A stretch of DNA of 64,000 bases, taken from contig CAJMQN010000007.1 in the NCBI GenBank assembly GCA_905215695.1, positions 1-64,000 of the forward strand. Direction: 5' to 3'. Below, one piece after another: positions 16,991 to 25,515 of the stretch; position 1 is the stretch's first letter; every line of letters starts with the position of its first letter. This DNA comes from an uncultured bacterium (GTDB lineage Bacteria > Bacillota > Clostridia > Christensenellales > HGM11417). The position numbers were made by a program, and so were the translations under genes. The notes under the pieces were generated by a model. That model was given only the letters and a program-made list of their open reading frames with translations. It was not told the origin of the DNA and did not search any database.

Positions 16991-18358
16991 ATGAGCCAAG
17001 ATTTGAAAGAGCTCTGGAACCAAGTCCTCGAATACATGTCAAACAGTACGAACATGGTTTCCTACGAGGTTTGGCTGGAGGGTCTCGACCCCATCGAGCT
17101 CATCGATAACAAGCTCGTGATCGTCAGCCCCACAACCATGGGTCTCAACGTAATCAAGAAGAACTATTTGCACATGATTCGGGACGCGGTCAGAAAAGCC
17201 AATCCCACCATCACCGAAATCATGCTCCTCGGCGCAAACGAGGTTTCGGAATACTTAAAGACGCACGTCATGAAGTCCGAAACCGAAGAGGAAGCCGCGG
17301 CGGCGGAGACCGCGACCCCCATGTTCAACGAGAAATACACCTTTTCCAACTACGTGGTGGGCAAGAGCAATCAATTTGCGCATGCGGCGGCGCTCGCCGT
17401 CGCGCAGTCCCCGGGAAAGACCTACAACCCCCTCTTTCTCTACGGCTCAAGCGGACTCGGAAAGACCCATATCATGCACGCAATCGGCAATTACCTGCTC
17501 GAAAACAGACCCGAACTCAAGCTCGCATACGTCACGAGCGAGCGGTTCGTCAACGAGCTTGTAGATGCGCTGAAGTCCGGAAACGTCAAGGGCGGACCTT
17601 CCACCAAGAATTTCCGGGAAAAATACCGCAATGTGGATGTTCTCATGATCGACGACATCCAGTTCATCGAAAACAAGACCGCCACACAGGAAGAATTCTT
17701 CCACACCTTCAACGATTTATACCAAAACGGCAAACAGATTATCGTGTCCTCCGACCGCGCGCCCAAATATCTGACCGAACTTTCGGACAGGCTTCGCTCC
17801 CGCTTTCAGAGCGGACTCATCGCGGACATTCAGCCCCCCGAACTCGAGACAAGGCTCGCAATCCTGCGCAAGAAGGCGGAAAAGGAAAATTTCAACGTCG
17901 AGGACGCTGTCTTTAACTTCATCGCGGAGAGCGCGGAGTCCAATGTCCGGGAGATGGAAGGACTTTTGTATCGGGTGACCTTCTACGCCTCTCTCCTCGG
18001 GAGCCAAAAGGTCACGTACGACGTCGCCATCGAGGCGCTGAAGGATTACATGGATTCCAAAAAGGAACAGCTCACGGCGGACCGCGTGATCTCCACCGTC
18101 TGCGAATACTTCCACATCTCCAAAGAGGATATTATCTCCAAAAAGAAGAACAAGGAGATCGTGGAGCCCCGCATGGTGTGCATCTACGTCATCACGGATA
18201 TGCTCAACATGCCACTCGCCGCCATCGGGAACATTCTCGGCGGAAGAGACCACACAACAATCATTCACGCGCGGGACAAGATTGCCGAACAGCTCAAAAA
18301 CAACGACAGCATCGGCATCGCGGTCAAGGACATCAAAGACATGCTTTTGCAGATATAA
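16991..18358 (+). CDS. dnaA: Chromosomal replication initiator DnaA
   Basis: 455 residues, complete. It has domain I (about 1-85), a short linker, then the AAA+ domain with Walker A GSSGLGKTHIMHAI (about 150-163) and Walker B VLMIDDIQF. The C-terminal DNA-binding domain carries the signature GGRDHTTIIHAR. It binds DnaA boxes and opens oriC. The gene stands alone: a terminator follows at once, and the next genes (LRR lipoprotein and dnaN) face it. That convergent arrangement is rare, because dnaA-dnaN collinearity is among the most conserved gene orders in bacteria. Confidence 0.97.
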   Translation: MSQDLKELWNQVLEYMSNSTNMVSYEVWLEGLDPIELIDNKLVIVSPTTMGLNVIKKNYLHMIRDAVRKANPTITEIMLLGANEVSEYLKTHVMKSETEEEAAAAETATPMFNEKYTFSNYVVGKSNQFAHAAALAVAQSPGKTYNPLFLYGSSGLGKTHIMHAIGNYLLENRPELKLAYVTSERFVNELVDALKSGNVKGGPSTKNFREKYRNVDVLMIDDIQFIENKTATQEEFFHTFNDLYQNGKQIIVSSDRAPKYLTELSDRLRSRFQSGLIADIQPPELETRLAILRKKAEKENFNVEDAVFNFIAESAESNVREMEGLLYRVTFYASLLGSQKVTYDVAIEALKDYMDSKKEQLTADRVISTVCEYFHISKEDIISKKKNKEIVEPRMVCIYVITDMLNMPLAAIGNILGGRDHTTIIHARDKIAEQLKNNDSIGIAVKDIKDMLLQI

Positions 18359-18360
18359 AC

Positions 18361-18391
18361 AAAAGGGAGAGCGGAATCCGCTCTCCCTTTT
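18361..18391. terminator. dnaA terminator
   Basis: AAAAGGGAGAGCGGA-at-CCGCTCTCCCTTTTG, a nearly perfect hairpin with flanking A and T runs. It separates dnaA from the convergent LRR gene and can serve both. Confidence 0.88.
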
Positions 18392-18392
18392 G

Positions 18393-19331
18393 TTAATCGC
18401 CTGTATAACCATATTCATAATAATTATAATCGTTATCATTCCATAGAGGATCCCATCCCGCGGGAATTTCTTCTCTCTTATAACGAATATATACGACTTG
18501 ATCTCCTTTCCATCCACTAAACTGATATGCTCCCAATGAAACAACTGTTTTCGGAATAATCAGCTTTTTCAGGGAAGTACAATAGGCAAACGCAGCCTCA
18601 CCTATTTTTTGAACCGTGTCGGGAATTTCAATAGAGGTCAGAGAATGACATGCCATAAATACTTTTTTTTCGATTTTCTCAATTCGAGTTCCCGATGCAA
18701 ATTTTACTTCTCGAAGCGCTGTACAATGTCGAAACATATTTTCTTTCAGTTCCGTTATGCCATTAGGAATCGTAAACGAAACCAATTTTTCACAGTCTCC
18801 AAAAGCGCCTTCTCCTATTTCCGTAACGCTTTCGGGAATCTGATAGGTATCCCCCTCTTTTCCCGCAGGATAGGAGATCAGCTTTCCTTTTTTGTCAAAC
18901 AGGACGCCGTCCTCGGACTTGTAGCGGGGATGAGATTCCGGAACGACTATTTTTTTTAGTTTATCTCCATTAATAAATCCTATTTCCTCGACATTGAGCG
19001 AAATTTCCACGCTCGTGGCGTTTCCGCAGGAGAAACTCCCTATGACCAAAATCGGAAGGTATTCTTTGTCCCCACGCCCTTTGTACGCGGAGGGAATAAT
19101 CACTTCTCCTTCGAGCGAGGAGGGTTGAAACACACTATAAAATTTTTTATTTTCGGAGAGAGAATAGGATATATTGCCTGTATAGAGCGTCTTTCCGCAG
19201 TGATCGCACACCCCTTCGCTGTCCACGGATAGTTTGTGACCGGAAAAATTATCGGTGTTTTGTCTGTCCCTACAGGCGACCGCCGCCGCGCAGAGAAAGA
19301 GAACACAGAGCGTACACAGCAACACAGTCAA
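18393..19331 (-). CDS. BspA-type leucine-rich-repeat lipoprotein, start probably frameshifted
   Basis: 312 residues as read from a TTG at 19331. LRR_5 repeats of the BspA type follow one another from about residue 140 (VTEIGEGAFGDCEKLVSFTIP, ITELKENMFRHCTALREVKF, VQKIGEAAFAYCTSLKKLIIP). Such proteins are usually surface proteins. A hydrophobic leader ends in VACRD, a plausible lipobox. The leader as read has no positive charge. An ATG at 19339 with GGGGG upstream would give MKKLTVLLC if its run of four A were five, so one A seems lost just after the real start. It follows dnaN by about 18 bp and lies between dnaN and dnaA. A CDHCGK pair of Cys near residue 42 is notable. Confidence 0.72.
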   Translation of the reverse strand: MTVLLCTLCVLFLCAAAVACRDRQNTDNFSGHKLSVDSEGVCDHCGKTLYTGNISYSLSENKKFYSVFQPSSLEGEVIIPSAYKGRGDKEYLPILVIGSFSCGNATSVEISLNVEEIGFINGDKLKKIVVPESHPRYKSEDGVLFDKKGKLISYPAGKEGDTYQIPESVTEIGEGAFGDCEKLVSFTIPNGITELKENMFRHCTALREVKFASGTRIEKIEKKVFMACHSLTSIEIPDTVQKIGEAAFAYCTSLKKLIIPKTVVSLGAYQFSGWKGDQVVYIRYKREEIPAGWDPLWNDNDYNYYEYGYTGD

Positions 19332-19357
19332 CTTTTCATATTTCCCCCATTTTTTTG

Positions 19358-20461
19358 TTACCCTACGATTCTCACGGGGAGAATCAAAAAGAGAAATTCG
19401 TCCCCCTCAACGGGCTTGATGACACAGGGGGAGACCGCCGAAGTGAAGTTCATACGTACAAACTCCTCGTTCGTGTTCTTGAGCGCCTCGGAGAAATACC
19501 GCGCGTTGAAGGCAATCAAAAGGTCTTTGCCGTGCAGGGAAACCGGAATATTCTCCTTGATATTTCCGATTTCGGAATTGGAGACGAGGGTCAAAACCTT
19601 TTCCTTGACGTCGAATTTGACGAGATTGTTCTTGTCGTTCTTGGAGAGAATCGCCGCGCGCTCGAGACCGTTTTCAAACTGTTCGCGCTGTACCGTGATC
19701 TGCGAAGTGAACTCGCCCGGAATAATCTGCTCGTACCGGATAAATTCTCCCTCCAAAAGCCGGGAGATGATGGTCGTTCCGTCCACTTCTATCATGACGG
19801 AGTTCTTCTGAAGGTGTACCGTCACACTCTCTTCGGGTTCGTTTAACAGTTTCGCGATCTCGGAGAGCGTGCGGGCGGGCACGATGAGGCGCCCGTCTCC
19901 GCTCGAGGTCTCGACCTGCTTTTTGACGAGGGAGAGCCGGTATCCGTCCAACGCGACCGCCGTCATTTGCGTCTCTTTGATGTCCAAAAGCACCCCCTTT
20001 AAGATGGGGCGGGAGTCCTCCGTCGCCGCGGAAAAAACCGTCTTCGCGATGAGATCCTTGAATTCTTTCTGCTGTAAGGAGAAATATTTGCCCGTGTCCA
20101 CGCGCTCGATGAGCGGATATTCCTCCGAATTCAGGCACTGCAAAAATCCCTCGCTGTCCATATAGCTGATTTTGAGCTGTTTTTTGTCGTTGAGGGTGAT
20201 TTCCACCTGCTCCTTGTCAAGCTTGCGCACAAAATCCGCAAAATACTTTCCGGGGACGACGGCTTCGCCCTCGATACGGACGTCGGCTTTGATCTTCTTC
20301 TCGATGGAGAGCTCGAGGTCGGTCGCAAAAAAGCTCACCGTATCCTCGCGGGCGGTAATCTTCACACCTTCTAATACGGGGTTGGTCGTTTTGATTCCCA
20401 CAGCCTTGGAAACTTTTAAAATGGCGTCACAGAGGTCGAGTCCGTTGCAGACAAATTTCAT
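19358..20461 (-). CDS. dnaN: DNA polymerase III beta subunit (sliding clamp)
   Basis: 367 residues from the ATG at 20461 (MKFVCNGLDLCDAILKV), preceded by GGAG. It is the ring-shaped processivity clamp for replicative polymerase, with three similar domains. The C-terminus ends YLILPVRI-like (FLILPVRIVG), as in the family. The frame continues upstream to 20608 but without similarity. It is transcribed towards dnaA from a promoter inside the candidate origin. Confidence 0.96.
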   Translation of the reverse strand: MKFVCNGLDLCDAILKVSKAVGIKTTNPVLEGVKITAREDTVSFFATDLELSIEKKIKADVRIEGEAVVPGKYFADFVRKLDKEQVEITLNDKKQLKISYMDSEGFLQCLNSEEYPLIERVDTGKYFSLQQKEFKDLIAKTVFSAATEDSRPILKGVLLDIKETQMTAVALDGYRLSLVKKQVETSSGDGRLIVPARTLSEIAKLLNEPEESVTVHLQKNSVMIEVDGTTIISRLLEGEFIRYEQIIPGEFTSQITVQREQFENGLERAAILSKNDKNNLVKFDVKEKVLTLVSNSEIGNIKENIPVSLHGKDLLIAFNARYFSEALKNTNEEFVRMNFTSAVSPCVIKPVEGDEFLFLILPVRIVG

Positions 20462-20579
20462 GGATGGTACTCCTTTTTTCTTCGTTACAAGAGTTAGATA
20501 GTATTGATTCACATTGGATAGTATTCGTAGTAGAAAGGTGGACAAGTTGATAAACGGATAAATCCCTTTGAATGTCTCT

Positions 20580-20608
20580 ATTATACTAAATTTTCGGAGA
20601 AAAATCAA
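20580..20608 (-). promoter_or_regulatory. dnaN promoter
   Basis: On the minus strand TTGATT (20603-20608), 17 bp and TATAAT (20580-20585), about 120 bp before the dnaN ATG. TTATCCGTT and TTGTCCACC, weak DnaA-box variants, lie just downstream of it and could link dnaN expression to DnaA. Confidence 0.65.
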
Positions 20609-20849
20609 TGGAAAGGGGGTTCTTTTTCAAATCGGTTGGGCGTGGACAAGCCCGGCGGGAGAGCAAAAACGATTGTGGATGATGTGGATAAGGAATCAAA
20701 AAATACGAGAAAAACGAACACTTATTCACTTATGCACAGAGTTATCCACAAATTAACCCCAAAATTGCCCACAGCGGCGTGTGGAAGGGATGTGGACAAG
20801 AAAAAGAGGGGCAGAAAACGGGAAGAGGGAAAAAGGCGGGGCGGGAGAG

Positions 20850-20878
20850 TGGACAGATGAGAGGGTTTGTGATATGAT
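20850..20878 (+). promoter_or_regulatory. Promoter of the LysR gene, predicts a leaderless mRNA
   Basis: TGGACA (20850-20855), a 17-bp spacer and TATGAT (20873-20878). Only 6 bp separate the -10 box from the ATG at 20885, so the expected transcription start is the A of the ATG. No ribosome binding site is present. Confidence 0.6.
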
Positions 20879-20884
20879 AAACGC

Positions 20885-21775
20885 ATGATAAATTTGGAGT
20901 TGTACCGTGTGTTTGTGACCGCGGCAAGGTGCGGAAGTCTCACAAAAGCGGCGGAAAAACTGTATATTTCACAGCCTGCGGTGAGCCAATCCGTCAAACT
21001 GCTCGAAAATCAGCTCGGGGAAAAGCTCTTCCGGCGCACTGCGCGGGGCATGGAACTGACCGATTGCGGAAAGATGCTATACAAGGTGCTCGCCCGACCC
21101 CTTGAGGAACTCGAAAACGCGGAAGGGAAGTTTTCGGAATGGCGCATGAGTCCGGGAGGAACCATCCGTATCAGTTCGTCGGATACCTATACGAAGTATT
21201 TTCTCATGCGCGAGATCGAGAAATTTCATAAAAAACACCCGGAGACGAGTTTGATCGTCCTGAACGCGACGACGAGTGAGACCTGCGAGATGGTGAAATC
21301 GGGAAGAGCGGATATCGGCATCGTAAACCTTCCCGTGAGCGACCCCGAAATCCGTATGGTTTCCACCTGCAAGAGGTTTCACGACATCTTTGTCGCGGGA
21401 CCGAAGTATCTTTCCATGCGCGACCGCATGATTCCGCTCAAGGAGCTTGAAAACTTTCCGCTCGTCATGCTTGACCGGAACAGCAACACGCGGAAATCTC
21501 TCGTGACCTTTGCGCACTCTCTCGGGATACACCTGCACCCCGAGATCGAGCTCGGGAGCATCGACCTTCTGAAGTGGTACGCAAAGGCGAATATGGGAAT
21601 TGCCTGCGTGCCCGCCGAATACCTTAAGGAAGAGCTTGAAAGGGGGGAACTCTTCGAAATCCGCACCGATCCTCCCATACCCGAACGCGCCGGCGGGATT
21701 ATCCGTTCCGAAAAGGGACAGCTCAATGCGCTCATGCGTGAGTTTATCGACGATATGTGTCGGGAAGAAGAATAA
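20885..21775 (+). CDS. LysR-family transcriptional regulator
   Basis: 296 residues. The N-terminal winged helix-turn-helix (1-60: LYRVFVTAARCGSLTKAAEK, LYISQPAVSQSVKLLENQLG) and a C-terminal periplasmic-binding-like effector domain (about 90-290) are typical. The effector and targets are unknown. It lies beside the origin and is transcribed away from it. No LysR-type target is divergent from it, since dnaN is the divergent gene. Confidence 0.88.
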   Translation: MINLELYRVFVTAARCGSLTKAAEKLYISQPAVSQSVKLLENQLGEKLFRRTARGMELTDCGKMLYKVLARPLEELENAEGKFSEWRMSPGGTIRISSSDTYTKYFLMREIEKFHKKHPETSLIVLNATTSETCEMVKSGRADIGIVNLPVSDPEIRMVSTCKRFHDIFVAGPKYLSMRDRMIPLKELENFPLVMLDRNSNTRKSLVTFAHSLGIHLHPEIELGSIDLLKWYAKANMGIACVPAEYLKEELERGELFEIRTDPPIPERAGGIIRSEKGQLNALMREFIDDMCREEE

Positions 21776-21802
21776 AAGAAAAGTTGTGCGGGCTGTTACG
21801 TC

Positions 21803-21954
21803 ATGGCGCGGAATTCTGCGCTCGTAAGAGAACAGTTTGTCCGGGAAGCCGAGAAAATCTTACCGGGGCGCTGGATGCCGCGGAGGGCGCCGGAATGACC
21901 ATTGACAAGGTGTACGGACTTTTGGATATTTTGAAGAAGGCAGAAAATGAATGA
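21803..21954 (+). pseudogene. Possible small gene with a one-base frameshift
   Basis: Two overlapping frames together read as one plausible 50-residue protein. An ATG at 21803 opens MARNSALVREQFVREAEK; a different frame then continues LTGALDAAEGAGMTIDKVYG and ends LLDILKKAENE at 21954. Adding one A to the AAAA run in GAGAAAATC (about 21853-21856) would join them. No strong ribosome binding site is seen. The protein is not one I recognise. A further 40-codon frame (21948-22070) with one membrane-like segment overlaps the end; I cannot tell whether it is used. Confidence 0.3.
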
Positions 21955-22052
21955 CATTTGTACGCGCGGAAATACTCTCCAAATGGTTTCCGGATTTTTC
22001 GTCTTCGGTGCGCTGCTCTTTATCGGTTCGGTCTTGGTGTCGGAGGGAATGA

Positions 22053-22472
22053 GTGAGAGAAAACTTTAGAGGTAAAAATGTCGAAGTATATGACTTTTTG
22101 AGGGAGTGCGGGGTGTTTTTTTTATCCACAACGGAGGGAGACAAACCGCAAACGAGACCCTTCGGCGCAGTGATGGAAGAGGAGGGAATTTTGTACGTCT
22201 CAACTTCCAATCGAAAGGACGTCTATGCGCAGATGAAAAAAAATCCCGAAGTGCAGATTGTTTGCTTAAAGCCGGGTACTCGGGATTGGCTTCGCGTCGA
22301 GGCGAGGGCGGAGGAGGAGAAAAGCCGGGAGAGAAAGGAGAGAATGCTTGAAACTTGTCCCGTACTAAAAAAACGATTTTCCTCTTCCGAGGACGGAAAT
22401 TTTGCACTGTTTGCGCTACATGTGCGGCGCTCTCTCCTTATGACGGACGAGGGCGCAAAAGAGTTGGAATAG
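22053..22472 (+). CDS. PNPOx-like FMN-binding family protein
   Basis: 139 residues of the pyridoxamine 5'-phosphate oxidase-like split-barrel fold. The pattern VYDFLRECGVFFLSTTEGDK, PQTRPFGAVMEEEGILYVST and DVYAQMKKNPEVQIVC is characteristic of the small clostridial members, usually flavin or F420-type redox proteins of unknown substrate. The start is GTG at 22053, 6 bp after GGAGG. It ends at a shared terminator with convergent pgcA. Confidence 0.82.
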   Translation: MRENFRGKNVEVYDFLRECGVFFLSTTEGDKPQTRPFGAVMEEEGILYVSTSNRKDVYAQMKKNPEVQIVCLKPGTRDWLRVEARAEEEKSRERKERMLETCPVLKKRFSSSEDGNFALFALHVRRSLLMTDEGAKELE

Positions 22473-22474
22473 AG

Positions 22475-22501
22475 AAAGAGCCGGGATTTCCCGGCTCTTT
22501 T
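22475..22501. terminator. Bidirectional terminator
   Basis: AAAGAGCCGGGA-ttt-CCCGGCTCTTTT hairpin between convergent PNPOx-like gene and pgcA. Confidence 0.85.
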
Positions 22502-22503
22502 GC

Positions 22504-24219
22504 TTACAACAGTTTTTGGACGGCAGTTTCGATTTCCGCCATCTGCGCGTCCGCGCGCTCTTTGTCCTCCGCGACAGAGGTCAGATAGACCTTCAGTTTG
22601 GGTTCGGTTCCGCTCGGGCGCAAGCAGACCCTGCCGCCCCCCTCGAGTTCGAAGTAGAGAATGTCCGACGCGGGAAGTCCGAGTTTTTGCTCGTTCCCCT
22701 CCGTATCCGTGCGCGTTCCGGCAAGATAGTCCCGCACCGCCGTCACCCGAATCCCGAGTTCCTTGGGGCGGGAAGTGCGGATTTTCTGCATGAAAGCGGA
22801 CATTTTGTCCTTGCCGTCCGCTCCCGCAAAGGCGAGGGAGATGACCTTGTCCTCGTAAGTGCCGTACTTTTGGTAGAGAGAGGACAGTACGTCAAAGACT
22901 GAAGTTCCCTTGTCCGCATAGTAGCAGACGAGCTCCGCCATGAGCATGGAAGCGACCACAGCGTCCTTGTCCCGCGCGTGCGTGCCCCGCAAATATCCGC
23001 AACTCTCCTCGAAACCGAACAGAAAGGTTTGGTCGCCCGTCTTTTCCCATTCCTTGATTTTTTCGCCGATGAATTTGAACCCGACGAGGGTCTCGAAGAG
23101 CGCGACGCGGAAATCCTTTGAGATGACCTTCGCCATATCCGTTGTCACGATACTCTTGACGACCGCGCCGTTTACGGGGAGCTTTCCCTCCTCCTCGAGA
23201 CGGGTGAGAATGTAGTGCATCAGAAGAATCCCGACCTGATTGCCCGTGAGCGTCACGAACACATTGTGCTTGTTGCGGAGCGCGACGCCGAGCCTGTCGC
23301 AGTCCGGATCCGTGCCGAACACCACGTCCGCGTTGATTTCGTTCGCGAGTTTGATGCCGAGGGAGAGCGTTTCCCCGAGTTCGGGATTGGGCACTTCCAC
23401 CGTGGAAAAATTCGGGTCGGGCGCGATCTGTTCCTCGACCACCGAGGCGCGGATTCCGAGCTTTTTCAAAACATGCGTGACGGGCATATATCCCGAGCCG
23501 TGCACGGGAGTATAGACGAGCTTGATGTCTCTGCCCTTTCGCCGCACTTCGCGGGGGGAGAGGGTCAGCTTTAAAATCTGTTTGAAATACGCCTTATCTA
23601 CTTTCCGACCGATGAAAGTGATAAACTCATTGGGGCGCTTGAAACGGAAATCAGCGTGTCGGGTCTTGAGCTTTAATCCGAAATCGGGGACTTTGCGGAT
23701 AAATTCGACGACTTTTTGGGTGGCTTCGGGGGAGAGCTGTGCGCCGTCCTCGCCATAGACCTTGTAGCCGTTGTACTCCTTGGGATTGTGGCTTGCAGTG
23801 ATCATGATTCCCATGAAACAGCCGAGATGCCGCACGGCAAAGGAGAGCATGGGCACGGGGCGCACGTTGTCGAAGAGCTTGACCGAAACCCCTTCCGTCG
23901 CGAGAATGCGGGCGGCGGCGTAGGCAAATTCCCTGCTCATTCGCCGGGTATCGTAGGAGATTGCGACTCCCCGCGCGGCGTATGCGCTTCCGAGGGAGCT
24001 TATGTAATCGGCGAGTCCCTTTGTCGCCTGCATGACCGTATAGAGGTTCATGTTTGCGGTTCCCAGCCCGATGATGCCCCGCATGCCCGCCGTGCCGAAG
24101 TCGAGGGGCGCGGAAAACCGCTCCCGGATTTCTTCGGGGGAAAGTCGCAGGAGCTCTTCCCGCTCCTCCTCGGTCTTGACATGCTCGAGCCAGTAACGGT
24201 AAGTCCTTTCTTCGTTCAT
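22504..24219 (-). CDS. pgcA: Phosphoglucomutase (alpha-D-phosphohexomutase family)
   Basis: 571 residues from the ATG at 24219, with AGGAGTG upstream; an in-frame ATG lies at 24237. It interconverts glucose 1-phosphate and glucose 6-phosphate for cell-envelope and storage sugar synthesis. The four active-site elements are present: phosphoserine loop MITASHNPKEYNGYKVYG, metal loop GTDPDCDRLG, sugar loop GFEESCGYL and phosphate loop RPSGTEPKLKVY. It is the downstream gene of the antiporter, with a 27-bp gap. Confidence 0.93.
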   Translation of the reverse strand: MNEERTYRYWLEHVKTEEEREELLRLSPEEIRERFSAPLDFGTAGMRGIIGLGTANMNLYTVMQATKGLADYISSLGSAYAARGVAISYDTRRMSREFAYAAARILATEGVSVKLFDNVRPVPMLSFAVRHLGCFMGIMITASHNPKEYNGYKVYGEDGAQLSPEATQKVVEFIRKVPDFGLKLKTRHADFRFKRPNEFITFIGRKVDKAYFKQILKLTLSPREVRRKGRDIKLVYTPVHGSGYMPVTHVLKKLGIRASVVEEQIAPDPNFSTVEVPNPELGETLSLGIKLANEINADVVFGTDPDCDRLGVALRNKHNVFVTLTGNQVGILLMHYILTRLEEEGKLPVNGAVVKSIVTTDMAKVISKDFRVALFETLVGFKFIGEKIKEWEKTGDQTFLFGFEESCGYLRGTHARDKDAVVASMLMAELVCYYADKGTSVFDVLSSLYQKYGTYEDKVISLAFAGADGKDKMSAFMQKIRTSRPKELGIRVTAVRDYLAGTRTDTEGNEQKLGLPASDILYFELEGGGRVCLRPSGTEPKLKVYLTSVAEDKERADAQMAEIETAVQKLL

Positions 24220-24246
24220 TGGTACACTCCTAAACAATCGAATATT

Positions 24247-25284
24247 TTAAAACACCTTGCAGACTTTGAGAATGAGATAGAGAAGATACAGCGCGTAGAT
24301 GGACAGAAGTGTCCAGCCCTGCCACTTCGCGGTTTTGCCCCGCCGCAAGACGAGGGGCAGAATGAGAATGACCACCGACGCCATGAGGCAGATACAGCCG
24401 AGCATGACGGTGGAATTCCACAGGGAACCCGAGAGCTGATACAGAATGTCCGAGCTTATGATGTCGCAAACTCCTTCCTTGCCCACGCCGATGATGCCGC
24501 AGAGACCCGCGAGAAAGGTGCCGTTGATGATGTTCGCGCCCATGACGTTGCCGAACGAGATGGCGGTCGAACCCTTTTTGATGGATTTGATGGCGGTGAC
24601 GAGCTCCGGGAGACTGGTTCCGAGCGCGACCACGCTCACGCCGAGTACCGAGGTGGAGACCCCGAGGTACTGCGAGGCGACGATTTCGATATTATCCACG
24701 AGAAATTTCGCGCCCAACCCGATTGCCGCCGCGCCCAATACAAAGGTCAGAATCATCAGAGCCTTATTTTTCTGCCGCGCGGCGCGCTGGCGTTCGAGCA
24801 CCTCTTCGCTGCTGTTCCCCGCCCTCATGACCTTGCGCGCCTCCATGATATTGAGCACCATGTAGAGGACGAAAACCGCGAGCAGGACGAGGGTTTCCCA
24901 TAGGACGAGTTTGCCGTCCATGGCAAAGAAGAAGGTCAGAAGGGTGGTCAGAATGACGATCGCCATCTTCTGAATAAATTCCTTCATATGCAGGACGGTC
25001 ACCGTCCCGGCGAGGATGACGCCGAGGACGAGCGCGATGTTGCAGTACATCGAGCCGACCGAATTCGTCAGCGCGAGCCCGTAGTCCCCCGCGCCCGCGG
25101 AGATGGTCGAAACCAAAATTTCGGGCAGGGTAGTGCCCACCGAGACGATGGTCGCGCCGATCAGAACCTGCGGAATTTTGGTGATTTCCGCAAACCAGAC
25201 GGCGGAATCCAGAAACAGGTCTCCGCCCTTGATAATGAGGAAAAAGCAGATGAGGATGACGGCAAGACGGATAATCAGTTCCAT
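24247..25284 (-). CDS. Calcium/sodium antiporter of the CaCA family
   Basis: 345 residues from the ATG at 25284, with GGGAG 5 bp upstream. About ten membrane helices carry two alpha repeats with the ion-binding motif (VSVGTTLPEILVS near 50 and VALGTSLPELVTA near 225). The family exchanges Ca2+ for Na+ or H+ (YrbG type). A charged cytoplasmic loop separates the two halves. Transcribed with pgcA. Confidence 0.9.
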   Translation of the reverse strand: MELIIRLAVILICFFLIIKGGDLFLDSAVWFAEITKIPQVLIGATIVSVGTTLPEILVSTISAGAGDYGLALTNSVGSMYCNIALVLGVILAGTVTVLHMKEFIQKMAIVILTTLLTFFFAMDGKLVLWETLVLLAVFVLYMVLNIMEARKVMRAGNSSEEVLERQRAARQKNKALMILTFVLGAAAIGLGAKFLVDNIEIVASQYLGVSTSVLGVSVVALGTSLPELVTAIKSIKKGSTAISFGNVMGANIINGTFLAGLCGIIGVGKEGVCDIISSDILYQLSGSLWNSTVMLGCICLMASVVILILPLVLRRGKTAKWQGWTLLSIYALYLLYLILKVCKVF

Positions 25285-25433
25285 ATTAACTCCCATTCGG
25301 GTCGAATCACACCTAATTATAGTCAAATCGGGGGTGTTCGTCAATCCCTTTTCAAAGATTTTAACCGCTTTTGCGGGCGTTTCCGCCCAAAGAGGCAAAA
25401 TTTCTCTTGAAACGCCAAAAACAGACCTGCGCT

Positions 25434-25477
25434 TTCGACAAAAGCTGAAACAGGACTCCCGCGCGCGGGTGTAAAAT
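25434..25477 (+). promoter_or_regulatory. spoIIE promoter with Spo0A box and 21-bp spacer
   Basis: TTCGACAAA (25434-25442) is a perfect inverted 0A box (TTTGTCGAA). It is followed at once by CTGAAA (25445-25450) as -35, a 21-bp spacer and TAAAAT (25472-25477) as -10. Bacillus subtilis spoIIE uses the same design: Spo0A~P boxes with a sigma-A promoter whose spacer is 21 bp. Confidence 0.7.
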
Positions 25478-25515
25478 GGAGGAACCAGAAAAATCCGTTT
25501 GATTGGGGGTGCTCC

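Larger units (their letters stand above)
20462..20884. other. Candidate origin of replication (oriC)
   Basis: 423 bp without a gene between divergent dnaN and the LysR gene. DnaA boxes: perfect TGTGGATAA (20683-20691) directly beside TGTGGATGA (20674-20682), perfect TTATCCACA (20742-20750), TTATGCACA (20730-20738), TTATTCACT (20722-20730) and TGTGGACAA (20791-20799). Weaker ones lie near 20538 and 20642. A/T-rich stretches lie at 20575-20610 and 20696-20725. Neighbouring genes mostly run away from this region: minus on the left down to 2.4 kb, plus for many genes on the right. The assignment is inference; origin opening cannot be seen from sequence. Confidence 0.7.
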
